From Chamaesiphon sp. 336R_metabinner_41 (GTDB taxonomy: Bacteria > Cyanobacteriota > Cyanobacteriia > Cyanobacteriales > Chamaesiphonaceae), in contig JANYDE010000064.1 of NCBI GenBank assembly GCA_025359915.1, positions 1 through 38,610 of the forward strand: a DNA stretch of 38,610 nucleotides, read 5' to 3'. Shown piece by piece: positions 1 through 6,868 of the stretch (position 1 is its first letter; every line of letters starts with the position of its first letter). A model generated the notes under the pieces. That model was not told the DNA's origin. It ran no database searches and saw only the letters and a list, made by a program, of their open reading frames with translations. A program made the position numbers and the translations under genes.

Positions 1-65
1 ATCCCCTGAATCGCTTGATTTATATATTCCAGTAGGGTGACTAAACTTAGCTTTCTTGGCTCCAT
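1..65 (-). CDS. N-terminal fragment of an unidentified protein (runs off left edge)
   Basis: An ATG whose complement lies at 63-65 follows a good purine-rich ribosome binding site (GAGGAG just upstream on the minus strand) and opens a frame of 21 codons to the window edge, beginning MEPRKLSLVTLLEYINQAI. An in-frame GTG about five codons further upstream is another possible start. The first residues faintly recall the N-terminal OB-fold start of exodeoxyribonuclease VII large subunits, but the match is far too short to name it. It lies in a different frame from the pirin-like reading that also crosses this stretch, so the two compete for these bases. Confidence 0.3.
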   Translation of the reverse strand, partial: MEPRKLSLVTLLEYINQAIQG

Positions 66-483
66 CTGCTCCTCTTTTTCCACTCTTTCTATTCTCCTCC
101 TCCTTCTCTCCCGTTGTCAAAATCTGAATTTGGAATTGCTGACCGTTGCGTTTGAATTCTGGCGATGAGACTTCGGAGTGAATCAAACCGCTACCAGCCG
201 TCATCCACTGGATTCCACCCGCCTGAATGATACTTTGGTAGCCGCCTGTGTCTTGGTGCATGATGTCACCGGAGAGGATGAAGGTGACTGTCTCAAAGCC
301 GCGATGGGGATGGGGGCCGAAGGGCAATCCGTGATTGTGTGGCGGGTAGACTTGGGGGCCGTGGTGATTGAGAAACAGGAACGGATCGATGTGGTTGACG
401 GACTGTGTGGGCAATGCACGGTAAGTCACCAGATCGTCGATCGGGGCATTGACTGCTTGGTGTTGCTGTTTGATGGTACGCAC
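1..483 (-). CDS. Pirin family protein, N-terminal cupin half (partial, probably degenerate at 3' end)
   Basis: Translating the minus strand from a GTG at 483 gives a clear pirin N-terminal cupin. It contains HIDPFLFLNHHGP, then GPHPHRGFETVTFILSGD, then GGIQWMTAGSGLIHSEVSSP. The four metal ligands of pirins (two His in PHPHRG, His and Glu in IHSE) are present. Pirins are non-haem iron cupins linked to redox-sensitive regulation or quercetin dioxygenase activity. Recognisable similarity stops at the RNG near base 142; the expected next segment (LQLWVNLP-like) is missing. What follows is low-complexity Lys/Glu/Arg-rich sequence that looks like intergenic DNA read through, although the frame stays open to base 1. 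No in-frame ATG exists between an upstream stop and 483, so the GTG start is a choice. Either the gene lost its C-terminal cupin or there is a frameshift near 140. Confidence 0.6.
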   Translation of the reverse strand, partial: MRTIKQQHQAVNAPIDDLVTYRALPTQSVNHIDPFLFLNHHGPQVYPPHNHGLPFGPHPHRGFETVTFILSGDIMHQDTGGYQSIIQAGGIQWMTAGSGLIHSEVSSPEFKRNGQQFQIQILTTGEKEEENRKSGKRGADGAKKAKFSHPTGIYKSSDSGD

Positions 484-539
484 GGCTAGAATTTGAAGGG
501 GAAGTTCTATTATAGTTTTGTTGCGAAGGCTGCTTAATG

Positions 540-971
540 CTACGAACTACTGAGGTGAATAAGGGCTGCACGGATGACAATAAACCAGACTGCCAGCGTG
601 GCAGCCAAGTAGAGGTAGAAACGCAACATTACGGCGTTAAATGTACAATGAACGGCACTATGCAATGTGCGAAACCAGAAAAACATCCAGGCGGCATTCA
701 GATATATACCATCGACCTGTTTGGTGATAAAAAGATAGAGAACAAGTACATAAAAAAGTACCGGAATCTCGAATAGATTTTTGAAGTTGTCTGATGGGTT
801 GGAGACACTGGGCGGCGAGATGTCGGCTAGTTTTCCAGGTATCGCCAGATCGTGGGGACGAAGTTTGTTAGTGGTAATAAAAGAAATCCTGCGGATGTAC
901 ATATACACCCAAACAATTAGTGTCAGCAACATTGTGGCAAAAAATGGACTGAAGATTGCTGCTTGTTTCAT
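540..971 (-). CDS. MAPEG family membrane protein
   Basis: This 143-residue protein has four hydrophobic segments: about residues 5-27, 66-88, 90-100 (extending the second helix) and 118-138. The motif DNFKNLFEIPVLFY is followed by a conserved R..HS..H...N.V..RF pattern (residues about 101-121), the hallmark of the MAPEG family (membrane-associated proteins in eicosanoid and glutathione metabolism). Bacterial members are small integral membrane proteins, some with glutathione transferase or peroxidase activity; the substrate here cannot be told. It is transcribed away from the LuxR-type regulator that begins at 1055, and the roughly 80-bp gap must hold both promoters. Length is normal for the family. 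Confidence 0.85.
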   Translation of the reverse strand: MKQAAIFSPFFATMLLTLIVWVYMYIRRISFITTNKLRPHDLAIPGKLADISPPSVSNPSDNFKNLFEIPVLFYVLVLYLFITKQVDGIYLNAAWMFFWFRTLHSAVHCTFNAVMLRFYLYLAATLAVWFIVIRAALIHLSSS

Positions 972-1054
972 GTTTGGTTCGATCGAGATAGTGTCTATAC
1001 TAAGAGTGAAAACCGATCGCGGATAGTCCTCGATCGGGTACTCTTTTGGATACT

Positions 1055-1768
1055 ATGAGCGGTTCCTTACATCTTTTATTTGCGGAGATCGATTCTCTTT
1101 CAGAGAGGCGTTGCCAACGAGTCAAGGACGAACAAGATTTGCGATCGCATGTCATCCCTGCAATTGGCGAATATTTTACTACGACTCGATCGGGTATATT
1201 TTTCTTCGACCAAATACCTTTGCTAGATCGCAATCTTCAAAGAATACTAAAAGTTGCATTGTCGATCGATCGTAATCCCGTTGCGCGTTATTTAGTCGAG
1301 CATCACGCACCCGTCCACGAGCAACTAGTAACATCGCCCAAAGTGTGGAGTATTATCTGTCCCCGTGCCGATCATTGGCATGTAATGGCGGGGCCGATTG
1401 TCAGTCGCGGGCAACTGGTAGGGGCTGTGGGTTGCACTCGCGACAAGTCGATGCCTGCTTTCGATACCCAAAATCTAGCCGATCTGAGTGGGATCTGCTT
1501 ACATCTATCGATTTGGGCGGCAACAGTCAGATCTTTACCTCAATCTTTCAAAACCGAGCGATTGACAGCGCGAGAATTGCAAATCGTCGAATTGGTCGCT
1601 CTAGGGCGCACCAATGCCGCAATTGGGCAGGAGCTGTGGATTACTGAAAATTCTGTTAAGCAGGCTCTGAAGCGGATGTTTCGCAAGCTGGAGGTGTCAT
1701 CTCGCGCTGAGATGGTTGCACAACTTATACCACTAAAAGTTGGTGCGATTGCCCATAGTCAGGGGTGA
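1055..1768 (+). CDS. LuxR-family transcriptional regulator with GAF-like sensor region
   Basis: The product (237 residues from the ATG at 1055; a TTG at 1046 would add three) has a C-terminal LuxR/NarL-type helix-turn-helix. It starts at LTARELQIVELVALGRTN and continues through the recognition helix region ITENSVKQALKRMFRKL to SSRAEMVAQL. The N-terminal ~160 residues have the length and hydrophobic pattern of a GAF-type sensor (for example HWHVMAGPIVSRGQLVGAVG, a typical GAF beta-strand pair). No receiver domain or Asp phosphorylation pocket is seen, so it is an orphan one-component regulator rather than a two-component response regulator. It is divergent from the MAPEG gene and upstream of the globin gene, either of which it could control. 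The ligand is unknown. Confidence 0.85.
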   Translation: MSGSLHLLFAEIDSLSERRCQRVKDEQDLRSHVIPAIGEYFTTTRSGIFFFDQIPLLDRNLQRILKVALSIDRNPVARYLVEHHAPVHEQLVTSPKVWSIICPRADHWHVMAGPIVSRGQLVGAVGCTRDKSMPAFDTQNLADLSGICLHLSIWAATVRSLPQSFKTERLTARELQIVELVALGRTNAAIGQELWITENSVKQALKRMFRKLEVSSRAEMVAQLIPLKVGAIAHSQG

Positions 1769-1808
1769 ATTTGGTATTGCAGGTCGTCAAAATAACTAAA
1801 TTACCGAA

Positions 1809-1824
1809 TATGAGCTAGCTCATA
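1809..1824. promoter_or_regulatory. 16-nt perfect palindrome upstream of the globin gene (candidate operator)
   Basis: TATGAGCTAGCTCATA is a perfect palindrome 63 bp before the globin start codon. Its core ATGAG-N4-CTCAT has the half-site size and spacing used by Crp/Fnr-superfamily dimers, and a Crp/Fnr-type gene is the next gene downstream. That it is the binding site of that regulator is inference. Confidence 0.4.
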
Positions 1825-1886
1825 GATCGATCGATTATGATTGTGGGAAACTATCAGCAGTAAATAACCGATCGGGAATATCTCGC

Positions 1887-2321
1887 ATGTCATTGAATAT
1901 TGAATTGCTCGAATCCAGTTTTGCTCAAATCAAAGAGCGACAAGCTGAATTTACAGAATATTTTTACAAAAATTTATTTAACGATTACCCACAAGTCAAG
2001 CCTCTATTTAACAATATTCATATGGAAAAACAGCAGGAAAAACTTTTCCAATCTCTGGTTTTAACGGTAGATAGTCTTAGAAATCCAGATGTATTGACTG
2101 GCGCATTGAAAGGATTGGGAACTCGTCATGTTAAGTATGGAGTATTGCCAGAACATTACCCGATGGTAGGTAGTTCGTTATTAAAAACATTTGCGTTTTG
2201 CTTGCAGGAAGGATGGACGCAAAGTACCCATCAATCATGGATTGAGGCTTATGCCGCAATTACGCAATTGATGTTGGATGGCGCAGAATATCCAGTCGAG
2301 ATTTTAAATCCTTGCACTTAA
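1887..2321 (+). CDS. Single-domain haem globin (flavohaemoglobin-like globin domain)
   Basis: A 144-residue globin with no reductase domain. Helix B has the Tyr expected at B10 (EFTEYFYKNLF). PLFNNIHMEKQQEKL supplies Phe CD1 and a Gln suitable for position E7. TRHVKYGVLPEHYPMVG carries the proximal His of helix F (in RHVKYGV) and the FG loop typical of the flavohaemoglobin/single-domain globin family. Tyr-B10/Gln-E7 pockets are known for tight oxygen or NO binding and NO dioxygenase chemistry. Because the FAD/NAD domain is absent, an external reductase would be needed. A palindrome lies 63 bp upstream and a Crp/Fnr-type regulator is convergent downstream, a setting that suggests NO- or redox-responsive expression (inference). 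Confidence 0.93.
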   Translation: MSLNIELLESSFAQIKERQAEFTEYFYKNLFNDYPQVKPLFNNIHMEKQQEKLFQSLVLTVDSLRNPDVLTGALKGLGTRHVKYGVLPEHYPMVGSSLLKTFAFCLQEGWTQSTHQSWIEAYAAITQLMLDGAEYPVEILNPCT

Positions 2322-2367
2322 ATAAATAGAGTAGGGGTAATTCATGAATTACTTCTACTCTATTTAT
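2322..2367. terminator. Bidirectional hairpin between globin and Crp/Fnr genes
   Basis: Outer arms ATAAATAGAGTAG (2322-2334) and CTACTCTATTTAT (2355-2367) pair perfectly. The interior contains GGTAATTCATGAATTAC, itself palindromic. The stem begins immediately after the globin stop and overlaps the stop codon of the convergent regulator, so it can serve both as a terminator. The interior is shared with the 42-nt palindrome at 3482, marking it as a member of a dispersed repeat family. Confidence 0.7.
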
Positions 2368-3112
2368 CGTCAAAAATTAAGGATTTTAGATCGATCGAAC
2401 CATTCGCAATTTTATCTAATATTTCTCGATCGAGTATCTTAATTATCCCTCCACGCTGATAAGATACAACTGTTTTGAGTTGACTAAACAGGCGGACGCA
2501 TTCCTCATAGGTAATGCCAATCCTGCGGGCGATTTGATGATGTGAGAGTTCTATCTTTAACTCTTCGCCGTCCGAGTTTACCTGAGTTTGTAATAAATGA
2601 GCCAACCGCACAATTGCTCGTTCCGAAACAAGATCGTGAATGGTTTGGTGCATTTGTTGGAGCCGCTGATTGTAGACTTCCAAAATTCTAAATGCGACTT
2701 CAGGGGTATGTTTGATTCGATCGAGTAAAGCTGTTCGATCGATCGTTAATACTTGCGAATCGACGATCGCCGTAACTGTTGCAGGTGCAATTGCATCGCC
2801 AAATAATGCTGGAGCTGCAAAGATTTCATTTTGAGCTAAGGTGCGTAATAATGTTTCTTTTCCCGATGTGCCGATGCGAGTGAGTTGAAGTGTCCCTTCG
2901 ATGAGTATATGCAGTTGTGGCAACAATAGATCGCCTTCTAGCATCACGATTTCTCCTTTTTGATAAGGATGCAGAAATGTATGCGGCTGTAAAGAAATAA
3001 TATCGGACTCGGATAAATCTCTGAGTACTGAAACTTGCTTTAATCGCTCGTTAAGGTAATCTCTCATATTCGCTTGGTTTCTTTTAACAAACTTTTGTTG
3101 CCCGTGATACAT
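2360..3112 (-). CDS. Crp/Fnr-family transcriptional regulator
   Basis: This protein (250 residues from 3112; 235 if the internal ATG at 3067 is used, since the first 15 residues look non-conserved) has an N-terminal cyclic-nucleotide-binding-type beta roll. This runs from about HPYQKGEIVMLEGD through HILIEGTLQLTRIG to EIFAAPALFGD. A long dimerisation helix (about LDRIKHTPEVAFRILEVYNQRL) follows, then a C-terminal winged helix-turn-helix with LSHHQIARRIGITYEECVRL. There is no cysteine cluster for an Fe-S centre, so it is not a classic FNR. The recognition helix differs from NtcA. It converges on the globin gene and shares a terminator with it. Globin plus Crp/Fnr neighbours are common in NO-response modules, but the effector here is not visible. 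Confidence 0.88.
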   Translation of the reverse strand: MYHGQQKFVKRNQANMRDYLNERLKQVSVLRDLSESDIISLQPHTFLHPYQKGEIVMLEGDLLLPQLHILIEGTLQLTRIGTSGKETLLRTLAQNEIFAAPALFGDAIAPATVTAIVDSQVLTIDRTALLDRIKHTPEVAFRILEVYNQRLQQMHQTIHDLVSERAIVRLAHLLQTQVNSDGEELKIELSHHQIARRIGITYEECVRLFSQLKTVVSYQRGGIIKILDREILDKIANGSIDLKSLIFDDK

Positions 3113-3187
3113 TAGAGCTGTCTCATCTATGGCTAGGATTAGAGGAGTGAATTTCTCAATCCCGATTATTTAGATCGCTTCAGTGTA

Positions 3188-3202
3188 GTCTCATTCTGAG
3201 AC
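3188..3202. promoter_or_regulatory. Inverted repeat upstream of the Crp/Fnr gene
   Basis: GTCTCA-TTC-TGAGAC is a perfect inverted repeat 76 bp upstream of the Crp/Fnr start (3112) and 43 bp before the DUF2283 start (3245). It could be an autoregulatory operator. The half-site CTCA/TGAG is shared with the palindrome at 1809-1824, though in the opposite arrangement. Confidence 0.3.
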
Positions 3203-3244
3203 AGAACGAACGAATCGCCATCGCAGTAAAGGATACAGCGTTTA

Positions 3245-3481
3245 ATGAAAGTTGTTTATGACCCAGACAAGGATATTTTGCAAATTACTTTCATCGAAAT
3301 GACCGTTGAGGAAACGGCTCAAATCTCCCCAGGATTAGTATTAGACTATGACGGCGATGGTAATGCGATCGGCCTCGAGATTGCCAATGCGTCCACTAAA
3401 GTGGATAATCCTCGTGCTATTGCCTACGTCGTTGGCGACGCAAATGTTGATAAGCCTCAAATTAAAATTTGCAGGATTTAG
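3245..3481 (+). CDS. DUF2283 domain protein
   Basis: A 78-residue protein starting MKVVYDPDKDILQITF, with the family pattern Y(D)xxxDxLxI near the start and the central LVLDYDGDGNAIGLEI (residues about 31-46). DUF2283 proteins are short, single-domain, often encoded next to DUF4258 or similar partners in toxin-antitoxin-like pairs and thought to be antitoxin-like. No partner is seen here: the neighbours are a Crp/Fnr regulator on the opposite strand and repeat-rich DNA. The last codon runs straight into a 42-nt palindrome. The function is unknown. Confidence 0.8.
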   Translation: MKVVYDPDKDILQITFIEMTVEETAQISPGLVLDYDGDGNAIGLEIANASTKVDNPRAIAYVVGDANVDKPQIKICRI

Positions 3482-3523
3482 CCATCTGGTAGGGGTAATT
3501 CATGAATTACCCCTACCAGATGG
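3482..3523. repeat. 42-nt perfect palindrome (GGTAATTCATGAATTACC family)
   Basis: A perfect self-complementary sequence begins directly after the DUF2283 stop codon. Its centre is TAGGGGTAATTC/GAATTACCCCTA and its outer arms are CCATCTGG/CCAGATGG. The same centre, less perfect, is in the hairpin at 2322-2367. It can act as a terminator for DUF2283 and is a dispersed cyanobacterial palindrome type. Confidence 0.8.
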
Positions 3524-3541
3524 TGCGAGCGGTTTTTTAGT

Positions 3542-3720
3542 TAGATTTGTGGCGTAGATTTACCCACCCGCGCTATAAATGTGCTGCCCTACGGGCACCC
3601 CTGTCTTGTCGGTGCTTGGTTGATTTTCATCGCCCTAGAAACAAAGGCGGAAAATCAATCCGCGTTTTTATTCGGGGATTCCCCCCGAATAAAAACGCCG
3701 CTCCTCGGAGGGGATTTTCT
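3542..3720. repeat. Composite nested palindromic repeat upstream of agrE
   Basis: The outer part (TTTACCCACCC ... GGGCACCCC at 3560-3601, CTCGGAGGGGATTTT at 3704-3718) belongs to the same family as the long inverted repeat at 18893-19076. Inserted inside is TGTCTTGTCGG (3602-3612), then a hairpin GATTTTC (3622-3628)/GAAAATC (3650-3656), then a perfect 16-bp stem beginning GCGTTTTTATTC (3662-3677 with 3683-3698), ending in CGCCGCT. The TGTCTTGTCG...CGCCGC insert recurs near 23480 and 35803. It fills most of the gap before agrE. Confidence 0.75.
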
Positions 3721-3745
3721 CTGTGTCTCCCATTCCCCCTAAAAT

Positions 3746-5842
3746 ATGACTGATAAAGTGCGAATTCTGATGTGCGCTCCGCACCATTACGATGTGGATT
3801 ATGTAATTAATCCGTGGATGGAAGGTAATATTCATCGATCGAGTCGAGACAACGCCGAAGCCCAATGGGATAAACTTTATCAAGTATTACAAACCTATGC
3901 GACGATCGATCTAGTCGAGCCGCAAAAAGGTTGGCCAGATATGGTATTTACGGCAAATGCGGGGTTAATATTAGGCGATACTGTTGTCCTCAGTCGCTTT
4001 TTTCATCCCGAACGTCAGGGCGAGGAACCTTATTTTCAAGCATGGTTTGAAAGTCAGGGGTATAAAGTACATCTGTTGCCGAAGAATCTGCCGTTTGAGG
4101 GTGCAGGTGATGCGCTGATGGATCGAGCCGGAGGTTGGTTATGGGCGGGTTATGGCTTTCGATCGGAATTAGATTCTCATCCCTATTTAGCTCAATGGTT
4201 GGATGTAGAGGTGCTGTCGTTACGATTGGTCGATCGACGGTTTTATCACTTGGATACTTGTTTTTGTCCGCTGACTGATGGATATTTATTATACTATCCG
4301 GCGGCTTTTGATACTTATTCCAATCGCCTGATCGAGTTACGAGTTCCGGCTGAGAAACGGATGGCGATCGAGGAAGCAGATGCGGTGAATTTTGCCTGCA
4401 ATACGGTGAATATCGACAAAATTGTGGTGATGAATAAAGTCAGCGATGGCTTGAACCAAATCTTATCAGAGCGCGGTTTTACTGTTGTCGAAACACCCCT
4501 AACAGAATTCCTCAAAGCAGGAGGAGCGGCTAAATGTTTGACGCTGCGAGTGACTGAACCACATCAGGAGTCACCCCAATTATCTACAGTTCAAAACCGC
4601 ACGATTAAACTGGAAGGTCATTTACTCGATTCCGGTTTGGTAAATCGTGTTCTTGATACGATCGTCGCTGGCGGTGGTAGTTTTCAAGTTGCCAATTTTA
4701 CCCTCGGCGAACAACGGTTAGATACATCAGTAGCAGAGGTGAAAGTTTCTGCTCCCGATGCGATCGTCATGGCGGACATTATGGGGCAATTAATCGACCT
4801 GGGGGCAGTTGATACCGCTGGGGACATTTTGGACGCTAACCTAGCCCCTGTGACCCAGCTAGGGGTCGCTGCGGATGATTTCTATGCAACGACGATCTAT
4901 CCGACGGAAATCTCGATCGCGGGTGAGTGGATTTTGGTGCAGGGGCAGCGGATGGATGGCGCAATTGCGGTGACGCAGACATCCACAGGTGCGGTGGCTC
5001 GATGTAAGTTGCTGCGAGACTTACAGGTAGGTGAATCGGTAGTAGTTGGAAGTGCCGGAATTCGGACGAAACGCACGACTACAACGCTCAAAAAGAAAAC
5101 GGAAGAATTTAGCTTTATGGGTGCGGGTGTATCCAGCGAACGACGGGTAGAATTAGTCGTCGAACAAGTTGCCTGGGATTTACGCCGGATTCGCGATCGA
5201 GGTGGTAAAGTTGCCGTGGTAGCTGGGCCAGTTGTAATCCATACTGGGGGCAGCGAACACCTAAATCAACTGATTCGAGAGGGCTATGTTCACGCTCTAT
5301 TAGGTGGAAATGCGATCGCGGTTCACGATATCGAACAGTCCTTAATGGGCACCTCATTAGGCGTAGATATGCAGCTCGGCGTATCTGTACATGGCGGACA
5401 CCGCCACCACCTCAAAGCAATTAATACAATTCGTCGCTGTGGGAGTATTGCCAAGGCAGTTGAGCAGGGTGTATTACGCAGCGGGGTAATGTACGAATGC
5501 GTCAAAAATAATATTCCCTTTTCCCTCGCCGGATCGATTCGCGATGATGGCCCCCTGCCAGATACTAAGATGGATCTGATCGAAGCTCAGGCAGAATATG
5601 CCCGCCTGATTGAAGGTGCTGACTTGATTTTGATGCTGTCGAGTATGCTGCACTCGATCGGCGTGGGAAATATGACCCCCGCAGGTGTGAAAATGGTCTG
5701 TATTGATATTAATCCCGCCGTAGTGACCAAATTGAGCGATCGCGGATCGATCGAGTCAATTGGGGTTGTCACCGACGTAGGGCTATTCCTGAGCCTACTG
5801 GTGCAACAACTCAATAAACTAGCTGGATTAGTCGAGAGTTGA
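3746..5842 (+). CDS. agrE: Bifunctional arginine dihydrolase / ornithine cyclodeaminase (AgrE/ArgZ)
   Basis: This 698-residue protein matches the cyanobacterial AgrE/ArgZ architecture in length and layout. Residues 1 to ~275 form an amidinotransferase-fold arginine dihydrolase with INPWM around Asn22, a His at 168 (YHLDTCF) and Cys264 in GGAAKCLTLRV, the positions expected for binding and catalysis. Residues ~285-690 are the LOR/SDH-type C-terminal domain (TIGR00300 type), which in AgrE converts ornithine to proline. Known chemistry: arginine to ornithine, CO2 and two ammonia, the entry of the cyanobacterial ornithine-ammonia cycle and the main route for cyanophycin-derived arginine. Its placement within 25 kb of cphB, cphA and isoaspartyl dipeptidase fits. 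It stands alone as a transcription unit behind repeat-rich DNA; no NtcA box was found just upstream. Confidence 0.95.
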   Translation: MTDKVRILMCAPHHYDVDYVINPWMEGNIHRSSRDNAEAQWDKLYQVLQTYATIDLVEPQKGWPDMVFTANAGLILGDTVVLSRFFHPERQGEEPYFQAWFESQGYKVHLLPKNLPFEGAGDALMDRAGGWLWAGYGFRSELDSHPYLAQWLDVEVLSLRLVDRRFYHLDTCFCPLTDGYLLYYPAAFDTYSNRLIELRVPAEKRMAIEEADAVNFACNTVNIDKIVVMNKVSDGLNQILSERGFTVVETPLTEFLKAGGAAKCLTLRVTEPHQESPQLSTVQNRTIKLEGHLLDSGLVNRVLDTIVAGGGSFQVANFTLGEQRLDTSVAEVKVSAPDAIVMADIMGQLIDLGAVDTAGDILDANLAPVTQLGVAADDFYATTIYPTEISIAGEWILVQGQRMDGAIAVTQTSTGAVARCKLLRDLQVGESVVVGSAGIRTKRTTTTLKKKTEEFSFMGAGVSSERRVELVVEQVAWDLRRIRDRGGKVAVVAGPVVIHTGGSEHLNQLIREGYVHALLGGNAIAVHDIEQSLMGTSLGVDMQLGVSVHGGHRHHLKAINTIRRCGSIAKAVEQGVLRSGVMYECVKNNIPFSLAGSIRDDGPLPDTKMDLIEAQAEYARLIEGADLILMLSSMLHSIGVGNMTPAGVKMVCIDINPAVVTKLSDRGSIESIGVVTDVGLFLSLLVQQLNKLAGLVES

Positions 5843-5933
5843 TAATCGATCGTTGCCCAAACATCAGCCACTTTGGGCAGATCTAACGAGTCTAAAAATT
5901 AGCAACTTCTAATTGTTAAGTTACCAAATAAAT

Positions 5934-6401
5934 ATGCGAATTTTTAGGATTTTAAAATCTCTAATATCTGACGATCAAAAATTCCTACATGGCTTAGAAA
6001 TTATTGAAGGCTGGGTTTCTAAGCTCCTATCGATCGGGATGATCTTAGTTACTATTATAGCTATTTTCCATCTAGGCTATTCTTTAGTCGAAACATTGGT
6101 CGCAACTTTTTATCAACATAATGATGCTAATTTTAATGCGGAGCTGTTTCAGTTATTTGGACTATTTCTAAATGTATTAATTGCCTTAGAGATTCTAGAA
6201 AATATTACGGCTTACCTCAAGAAGCACGTCGTCCAAGTCGAGCTAGTATTAGTTACCTCTCTAATTGCCGTATCTAGAAAAATCATCATCTTAGATTTGG
6301 AAAAGAAAGATAGTAACGATCTAATCGCTCTTGCTGTTGCTGTATTCTCTCTGTCAATTAGTTATTTGATTATTCGTCAAGCTAATAGCAAAAATCATTG
6401 A
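5934..6401 (+). CDS. PsiE-family membrane protein (phosphate-starvation-inducible type)
   Basis: From the ATG at 5934 (a TTG at 5913 would add seven residues) the product has 155 residues and four hydrophobic segments. These lie at about LLSIGMILVTIIAIFHLGYS, LFGLFLNVLIALEI, VQVELVLVTSLIAVSRKIII and ALAVAVFSLSISYLII. The GLEIIEGWVSK start and LEILENITAYL/VVQVELVLVTSLIAVSRKII core are typical of the PsiE family found widely in cyanobacteria. The role is unknown beyond phosphate-starvation induction of the E. coli namesake. It follows agrE by 91 bp on the same strand and is followed by a strong hairpin at 6502. Confidence 0.8.
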   Translation: MRIFRILKSLISDDQKFLHGLEIIEGWVSKLLSIGMILVTIIAIFHLGYSLVETLVATFYQHNDANFNAELFQLFGLFLNVLIALEILENITAYLKKHVVQVELVLVTSLIAVSRKIIILDLEKKDSNDLIALAVAVFSLSISYLIIRQANSKNH

Positions 6402-6501
6402 TTAGTACTGGAAGGTGTAAATCCAAGTACTATTTTGGAAAGAGATGGGAGACTCTAGAGATAAATCTGGGGGGCGGATAACTAATTTTATGCTTGATGG
6501 G

Positions 6502-6540
6502 ACAAATCCCCGACTTCTGCGAGAAGTCGGGGATTTGTTT
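6502..6540 (+). terminator. Strong hairpin followed by T-rich tail
   Basis: A 17-bp perfect stem (ACAAATCCCCGACTTCT at 6502-6518 and its complement at 6522-6538) closes a 3-nt GCG loop and is followed by TTTT. The CCCCGACTTCT/AGAAGTCGGGG core is a very common dispersed palindrome in cyanobacteria. It lies about 100 bp after the psiE-like stop and before the nrt promoter region, so it probably insulates the two. Confidence 0.75.
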
Positions 6541-6868
6541 TGTAATGGTCGAAATGCTTGCAGTGACAACGATTGGAGCCATTTCGAGTGGGGATATGCT
6601 CGATCGACAATAGAGAATGATAAGAATAATTCATAGAGCATATTCAATATTCGTTTCAAAATTAAGCTGTATATCTCTATGCATAGAGAAATAAATGATA
6701 TAAACTTGTTTAAGAACGAGTCAAGTCTATGAATCAATCAATAGATAGCCATAATTCGTTAGATCATAGATGAAAATCTATTGTTTTAAAATACCTAACT
6801 CTATCAATAAACTGATTCTTATAAAACAGATAATTAAAACCCAAATTGTAGATCTATAAATTAACAAG
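6541..6868 (+). other. AT-rich non-coding leader / promoter region of the nrt operon
   Basis: No credible ORF. The final ~200 bases before nrtA are strongly AT-rich. A GTA-N8-TAC NtcA box was sought and not found; the nearest is GTATATCTCTATGC at 6668, with the right half degenerate. TTA-N7-TAA at 6786-6798 matches the loose LysR/CmpR-like consensus, but such a motif is expected by chance in DNA this AT-rich. I cannot place a promoter with confidence. Confidence 0.35.

Noticed and set aside
1-65. Exodeoxyribonuclease VII large subunit (xseA)
   Set aside because: Only 21 residues are visible and the resemblance is weak, so no symbol was given.
178-489. Plus-strand 103-residue ORF
   Set aside because: It is antisense to the pirin-like gene, whose minus-strand translation shows all pirin motifs.
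537-1026. Plus-strand ORFs of 79 and 81 residues
   Set aside because: Antisense shadows of the MAPEG gene, with no protein-like features of their own.
6640-6868. NtcA box upstream of nrtA
   Set aside because: No GTA-N8-TAC is present; the nearest (6668-6681) has a mismatched right half.
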